DNA from: JBAZDC01 sp041654595
GTDB lineage: Bacteria; Pseudomonadota; Gammaproteobacteria; Burkholderiales; Burkholderiaceae_B
NCBI GenBank assembly: GCA_964551305.1
Contig: CAZKBT010000004.1
Location: 17,846-81,845, forward strand
DNA length: 64,000 bases
Direction: 5' to 3'
Shown: positions 61,201-64,000 of the stretch, piece by piece
How positions within the stretch are numbered: position 1 is the stretch's first letter
Layout of the letters: each line of letters starts with the position of its first letter
The notes under the pieces: model-generated
The model's input: only the letters and a program-made list of their open reading frames with translations
Told to the model about the DNA's origin: nothing
Databases searched by the model: none
Made by a program: the position numbers and the translations under genes

Positions 61201-61988
61201 TGCCGCAGGCGCGCTACCGGCACGGCGGGCGAGACGTGAGCGTCGTGTTGATACGAGAAAACCCCGCGCGGGGTGCTGATCCGGTCCAGATACGCGCGGC
61301 CGTGCTCGACCCGATAGTGCATGGAAAGCGATTGGCCGCGTTGATTGGCGACGGCCTTGACGGCATGGGCCGGCACGTGGTCGGCGGAATGGCGATAGAT
61401 GTCGACTTGATTCGTCTCGTCCAGGCGAATTTGCGCCAAGCGGCCGTCGGCGTCAAAGCGCAACTGCCTGCCGTCGGGCCATGTCCATGTCCAGAAGCCG
61501 TTTTCTTTGCGCAGGCTGCCATGGCGGTGGCGAGGCGGTTCGGCGGGTTGGCCGGATGCGTACGGCTCATCGGATTGCGGCGCCGGGAACAGGATGCGGC
61601 TGCCGTCCGCCTGCACGATCTGCCAGTGGCCCGCTCGGAAAAACAATTGGGTGTCGTATGACAGGCGCCAACCGGGTCCTGTGGGGGAGACCTGTGGATC
61701 GGACGAGTTGTAGTGCCGCACGATTTCCAGGCCGGGAGCGTGCGGGTTGGCGGGGAGGTCGGTTTCCCGTTGATATTTGTTGCCGGTGACGATGTGAATG
61801 GGGTTGCCTGCCCCGAGATTCAATTCAGGCTCGGCGGGCGCCAGCGTGGCGATCCCGCCCTGCGGGCAAGGCTCGCCCGTCATGGATGCCGCGCACATCC
61901 CTTGGGCAAACGCCTTCGGCGTCATGAACGGGGCGTGAAGCGCGATCAAGAGCGCCGCGGCGGCGAAGAAAAAGGTGGAACCGCCCAT
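58209..61988 (-). CDS. secreted Rhs-repeat protein with C-terminal DUF2235/Tle1-like hydrolase domain
   Basis: A 1259-residue protein. It has a Sec signal peptide (about 1-29, ending AFAQ), a DUF6531-type segment (GNPIHIVTGNKYQRETDLPA) and a long run of YD/Rhs repeats (about 80-915). The Rhs core closes with the motif DPYGL at 925-929. The remaining 330 residues match DUF2235/Tle1 lipases: nucleophile Ser1016 in GFSRGA, Asp1061 in LFDSV and His1122 in GAHSDIGGG. Rhs proteins carry C-terminal toxins delivered to rivals. Here the toxin would be a phospholipase. No VgrG, T6SS or immunity gene is next to it, and a signal peptide is unusual for T6SS cargo. GGAG lies six bases before the ATG. Confidence 0.9.
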   Translation of the reverse strand: MGGSTFFFAAAALLIALHAPFMTPKAFAQGMCAASMTGEPCPQGGIATLAPAEPELNLGAGNPIHIVTGNKYQRETDLPANPHAPGLEIVRHYNSSDPQVSPTGPGWRLSYDTQLFFRAGHWQIVQADGSRILFPAPQSDEPYASGQPAEPPRHRHGSLRKENGFWTWTWPDGRQLRFDADGRLAQIRLDETNQVDIYRHSADHVPAHAVKAVANQRGQSLSMHYRVEHGRAYLDRISTPRGVFSYQHDAHVSPAVPVARLRQVIRPDGMQRHYLYETERQSGNAYALTGIVLHEHGMRRSQRINTWAYDLQGRAILSIAGDPDSRRQRLDLHYDRVPGATRPGLTTIVSDGLASRFDTLSVNGRHRLAAVSGASCPGCASPGNHVAYDERGRLLAVNLLQLERDDAGALRELRAPASGWPGLIMRYSSQGLRSNWQASLTGLEQVAYTKHGQPERRRLANGDEVRYRYDRAGRPILQLEQRAGVRQATRLTWHGSQLTRIAHPHETEARRYDEHGRLVQRTVHRMAERAAAGMIYTERFEYDARHRLIVHHLPEGGSLHYQWGPQTRLLGIAWHDASGRRHPVILSRPGRDGYEYGNGARLRTRQDRHGNLRQLVLSGNAGVLWTSALRYDAWNRLIQETHRMPELAWIHRWRYAYDANHRLIGADRHAEGDTQPGLGADDTLWYAWHADGSLAAGRSRRDGDVRSDIARDASGLPHRLGDLHLQYSPSRRLHSLHRNGRPLARYYHNAFGQRIVKRHDGQETHYFYLDNQLVAQREPGLSQARGRPLVSRRYIHAGHVLVGLIDYRSAAQGDSGDPAPDAASVLHYVHADAVGAPRLVTATDQRIRWAADYTPGGHAHAVTGDLTLDMRLPGQVADAETGWHDNILRHYLPASGQYLEPDPLGPVPGNQALGYARQQPRRYIDPYGLLLFAFDGTRLNTDTESNVWMLGQLYRDGPVYYHSGPGTPLYMNWDAITAWRASRILDTQWQWLLNALYQAQEAPPARSVPIDIIGFSRGAALARHFGNVIGQHVQGGRFTYSDALRGTLNICVDLRFMGLFDSVAQFGLGGVSNGNYDLSIASAWQWVAHAVALNEHRWTFPLASAASQDNPNVVEAPFIGAHSDIGGGALEDERERMGDLADVSLNWMLWQARMATVAFDDPDQARQTVAAPFINDARTTLMRQIMNGDRAVQDATGAARHAYQNDHPTLGGERRASVEALIELKRDWRTTDEQAIGTVDMEGYRKWLEDELGWENAPV

Positions 61989-62085
61989 GCATGACTCCGT
62001 GCAGATGCAAAAGCATCATCTTGCCGCTTGGCATCGGCGATGGCTTGGAGTAGTGTAGAACTGTGTCCATCTCGGAAATCACCCT

Positions 62086-62433
62086 ATGCTTATCGTTTTT
62101 CAATCCAAAGCGGCATCGGACGTTCTGATGTTCGTTGAACATGCGCAGCCCATACTGAAAGCCGCCGGCAAGGACGTCGTCAACGGCGTGCCCGAACGCG
62201 GGGTATTTACGCCGGAGCAGCTAAGCGTGGCCATCAGGGGTATCGAGGCGGCGGTGGGTGAGCATGCGAAGCATGAGCCGCAAAGCGACGAACACGACGA
62301 TGAAGAAAAGCAGCATCCGATCAGCCAGCTGGTCGGCTTTCGCCAACGCGCCTACCCGTTGCTGGCGATGCTGCGCGAGGCGCAGAAGCAGGGCGTGTCG
62401 GTCACTTGGGAGCCCTCGTCGCCGGGCTTTTAA
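62086..62433 (+). CDS. DUF1840-family protein
   Basis: A 115-residue cytoplasmic protein matching DUF1840, a small family common in betaproteobacteria with no known function. It has LIVFQSKAASDVLMFVEHAQ at the start and a C-terminal helix FRQRAYPLLAMLREAQ, with an acidic linker between (about 60-78). It is divergent from the Rhs gene. Confidence 0.88.
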   Translation: MLIVFQSKAASDVLMFVEHAQPILKAAGKDVVNGVPERGVFTPEQLSVAIRGIEAAVGEHAKHEPQSDEHDDEEKQHPISQLVGFRQRAYPLLAMLREAQKQGVSVTWEPSSPGF

Positions 62434-62448
62434 TTGAAGGGAGGATAA

Positions 62449-62471
62449 GCCGCCGCCTCGTGGGCGGCGGC
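62449..62471. other. GC-rich stem-loop between DUF1840 and leuA
   Basis: GCCGCCGCC and GGCGGCGGC form a perfect nine-base stem around TCGTG between two convergent genes. No T-tract lies on the correct side for either gene, so termination is uncertain. Confidence 0.45.
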
Positions 62472-62521
62472 AAAAAGAAACGTCTTCTGAACGATTCTTC
62501 CATTTACGATGCGCAGGCGCT

Positions 62522-64000
62522 TTACGCTGTTTCAGCCAGCGCGGGCTGCGTGACGGCGTGTCGATTGAGGGCGCTCAGGATGGCCAGGAAAGAGGCTGTC
62601 ACGATGTCGCGGTGTATGCCGACGCCGAAGCCGCTGCTCGAATCGCCCACGCGCAGTTCCACGTAGCAGGCTGCGCGCGTGTCGGTGCCCGAGCCGATGG
62701 CGTGTTCGTGGTAATCCATGATGCGCACCGGCGCTTTCAGGGCGTCGACGAAGGCGGCGATGGCGCCGTCGCCTTGACCCGACAACTGTCGTACGGCACC
62801 GTTTTCCTCGACTTCGACCTCGATGGCGAATTGACGTCCGGCGCCGGCTTTCGGATCGCCCGTAATCCGGTGCCGTATGAGCTTCCATGGTTGTTCCAGC
62901 TCCAGATATTCCTCGGAAAAAATCCGGTACACGTCGTCGGCCGTGACTTCCGCGCTCGTTTCGTCGCTGACGCGCTGGATGGCGCGGCTGAATTCGATCT
63001 GCAAGCGGCGGGGCAGGACCAGGCCGTGCTCTTGCTCCAGCAGGTAGGAAACGCCGCCTTTGCCGGATTGACTGTTGACGCGAATGACGGCGTCGTAGCT
63101 GCGTCCCAGGTCGGCCGGGTCGATGGGGAGGTAAGGCACTTCCCACAGTGTGTCGGGCTTTTGTTGCGCAAAGCCTTTCTTGATGGCGTCTTGGTGAGAG
63201 CCTGAAAAGGCGGTGAACACCAGGTCTCCGGCATAGGGGTGGCGGGGATGGACGGGCAGCTGGTTGCAATATTCGGCGCAACGGCGCACTTCGTCGATAT
63301 CGGAAAAGTCGAGGCCGGGATGAATGCCTTGGGTGTAAAGATTCAGGGCCAAGGTCACCAGGTCGACGTTGCCTGTGCGCTCCCCGCTGCCGAACAGGCA
63401 CCCCTCGATGCGGTCCGCCCCCGCCATGACGGCGAATTCCGCCGCCGCCACCGCCGTGCCTCGGTCGTTATGAGGGTGGACGCTGAGCACGATGCAGTCG
63501 CGCTGGTCCAGGTTCTTGTGCATCCACTCGATCTGGTCGGCGTAGACGTTGGGCGTGGTGGCCTCGATGGTGGCCGGCAGGTTGAAGATGATCTTGGAGT
63601 CGAGGGTGGGCTGCCAGACCTTGGTGACGGCGTTGCAGACTTCCAGCGCGAATTCCGGCTCGGTGGTGCTGAACACTTCGGGCGAATATTCATAGCGCCA
63701 TTGGGTTTGCGGATAACGCTCGATCGACTGCTGGACGATGCGCGTTCCGTTGACGGCGATGTCCTTGATTTCCTCGCGTTCCATGTTGAACACGATCTTG
63801 CGGAATGCGGGAGCACACGCGTTGTACAGGTGGATGATCGCTCGCTTGGCGCCGGCGGCGGCATCCACGGTGCGGTGGATCAGGTCTTCGCGGGCCTGGG
63901 TAAGGACGATGATCGTCACATCGTCCGGAATGCGGTTCTCGGTGACCAGTTTGCGCACGAAGTCGAAATCCGTTTGCGACGCGGAAGGAAAGCCCACTTC
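62522..64000 (-). CDS. leuA: 2-isopropylmalate synthase, 5'-truncated by the window edge
   Basis: The C-terminal 492 residues of LeuA, the first enzyme of leucine synthesis (acetyl-CoA plus 2-ketoisovalerate). The frame is open at 64000, so the N-terminus lies outside. Conserved HPHNDRGTAVAA and ERTGNVDLVTLALN with the metal histidines are present. The LeuA regulatory domain, expected at the C-terminus, follows from about residue 370 (numbering from the edge) and ends ACYVELRVGDSSSGFGVGIH. The long (about 560-residue) form is implied. Confidence 0.95.
   Translation of the reverse strand, partial: EVGFPSASQTDFDFVRKLVTENRIPDDVTIIVLTQAREDLIHRTVDAAAGAKRAIIHLYNACAPAFRKIVFNMEREEIKDIAVNGTRIVQQSIERYPQTQWRYEYSPEVFSTTEPEFALEVCNAVTKVWQPTLDSKIIFNLPATIEATTPNVYADQIEWMHKNLDQRDCIVLSVHPHNDRGTAVAAAEFAVMAGADRIEGCLFGSGERTGNVDLVTLALNLYTQGIHPGLDFSDIDEVRRCAEYCNQLPVHPRHPYAGDLVFTAFSGSHQDAIKKGFAQQKPDTLWEVPYLPIDPADLGRSYDAVIRVNSQSGKGGVSYLLEQEHGLVLPRRLQIEFSRAIQRVSDETSAEVTADDVYRIFSEEYLELEQPWKLIRHRITGDPKAGAGRQFAIEVEVEENGAVRQLSGQGDGAIAAFVDALKAPVRIMDYHEHAIGSGTDTRAACYVELRVGDSSSGFGVGIHRDIVTASFLAILSALNRHAVTQPALAETA

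Noticed and set aside
62449..62471. GC stem as an intrinsic terminator for DUF1840 or leuA
   Set aside because: The run after the stem is A-rich on the plus strand and TTATCC on the minus strand, so no U-tract is made in either direction.
1..64000. CRISPR arrays, insertion sequences, prophage genes, tRNA or rRNA genes
   Set aside because: No regularly spaced repeats, transposase or phage proteins, cloverleaf-like sequences or rRNA stretches were recognised by eye; a tRNAscan and IS search would be needed to exclude them fully.

Overview
The window reads as a chromosomal segment of a GC-rich betaproteobacterium, most likely Alcaligenaceae (Bordetella/Pusillimonas-like). The reasons are protein sequence style, the order rplQ-cutA-dsbD-hemB-yihA-cytochrome c-resB-ccsB, a System II cytochrome c assembly pair, a Bug-type solute receptor and the lptM-lysA / cyaY / mrcA / aroKB / dgt neighbourhood. 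No tRNA, rRNA, insertion sequence, prophage or CRISPR array was found.

Layout. (1) 1-7933, minus strand: a fatty-acid beta-oxidation cluster. An aldehyde dehydrogenase is followed by a TetR regulator, FadE-type acyl-CoA dehydrogenase, thiolase and a bifunctional hydratase/3-hydroxyacyl-CoA dehydrogenase, and the start of another gene at the window edge. A 44-bp perfect palindrome abuts the regulator start and is probably its operator. (2) 8058-17372, plus strand: the spc and alpha ribosomal clusters, rplN to rplQ with secY, infA, rpmJ and rpoA. They start at rplN with their own promoter candidate; no S10-cluster gene lies upstream. (3) 17422-25795: cutA, dsbD, hemB/yihA on the minus strand, a dihaem cytochrome c, and resB/ccsB. 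This is a block for thiol reduction, haem synthesis and cytochrome c maturation. (4) 25820-31603: an active-looking diguanylate cyclase, a convergent membrane GGDEF-EAL protein with a decayed cyclase site, an orphan HigA-like antitoxin, and flhDC, the flagellar master regulator. (5) 31637-38915: lysA/lptM, cyaY, mrcA, aroK-aroB, dgt. (6) 38969-43639: rpoH preceded by a perfect CIRCE element; a MerR regulator divergent from a metallo-beta-lactamase-fold hydrolase across a 20-bp palindrome; a LysE exporter; metC. (7) 43699-47302: three exported proteins of unknown function in one operon, two of them lipoproteins and two with MORN/YwqK-like stretches. (8) 47562-54933: a phospholipase D-family protein, an MFS transporter with a Fur-box-like promoter, and a GntR regulator divergent from an uncharacterised catabolic operon (Bug receptor, MmgE/PrpD, opine-dehydrogenase-like). 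(9) 55032-64000: dsbA, a SPOR protein, argS, a secreted Rhs protein with a C-terminal DUF2235/Tle1-like lipase domain, a DUF1840 gene and a 5'-truncated leuA.

The least-described parts are the three-gene exported cluster, the signal-peptide-bearing Rhs-DUF2235 protein with no visible immunity gene, the MmgE/PrpD-opine-dehydrogenase operon, and several well-formed operators (44-bp TetR palindrome, CIRCE at rpoH, MerR palindrome with 19-bp spacing, Fur-like box).
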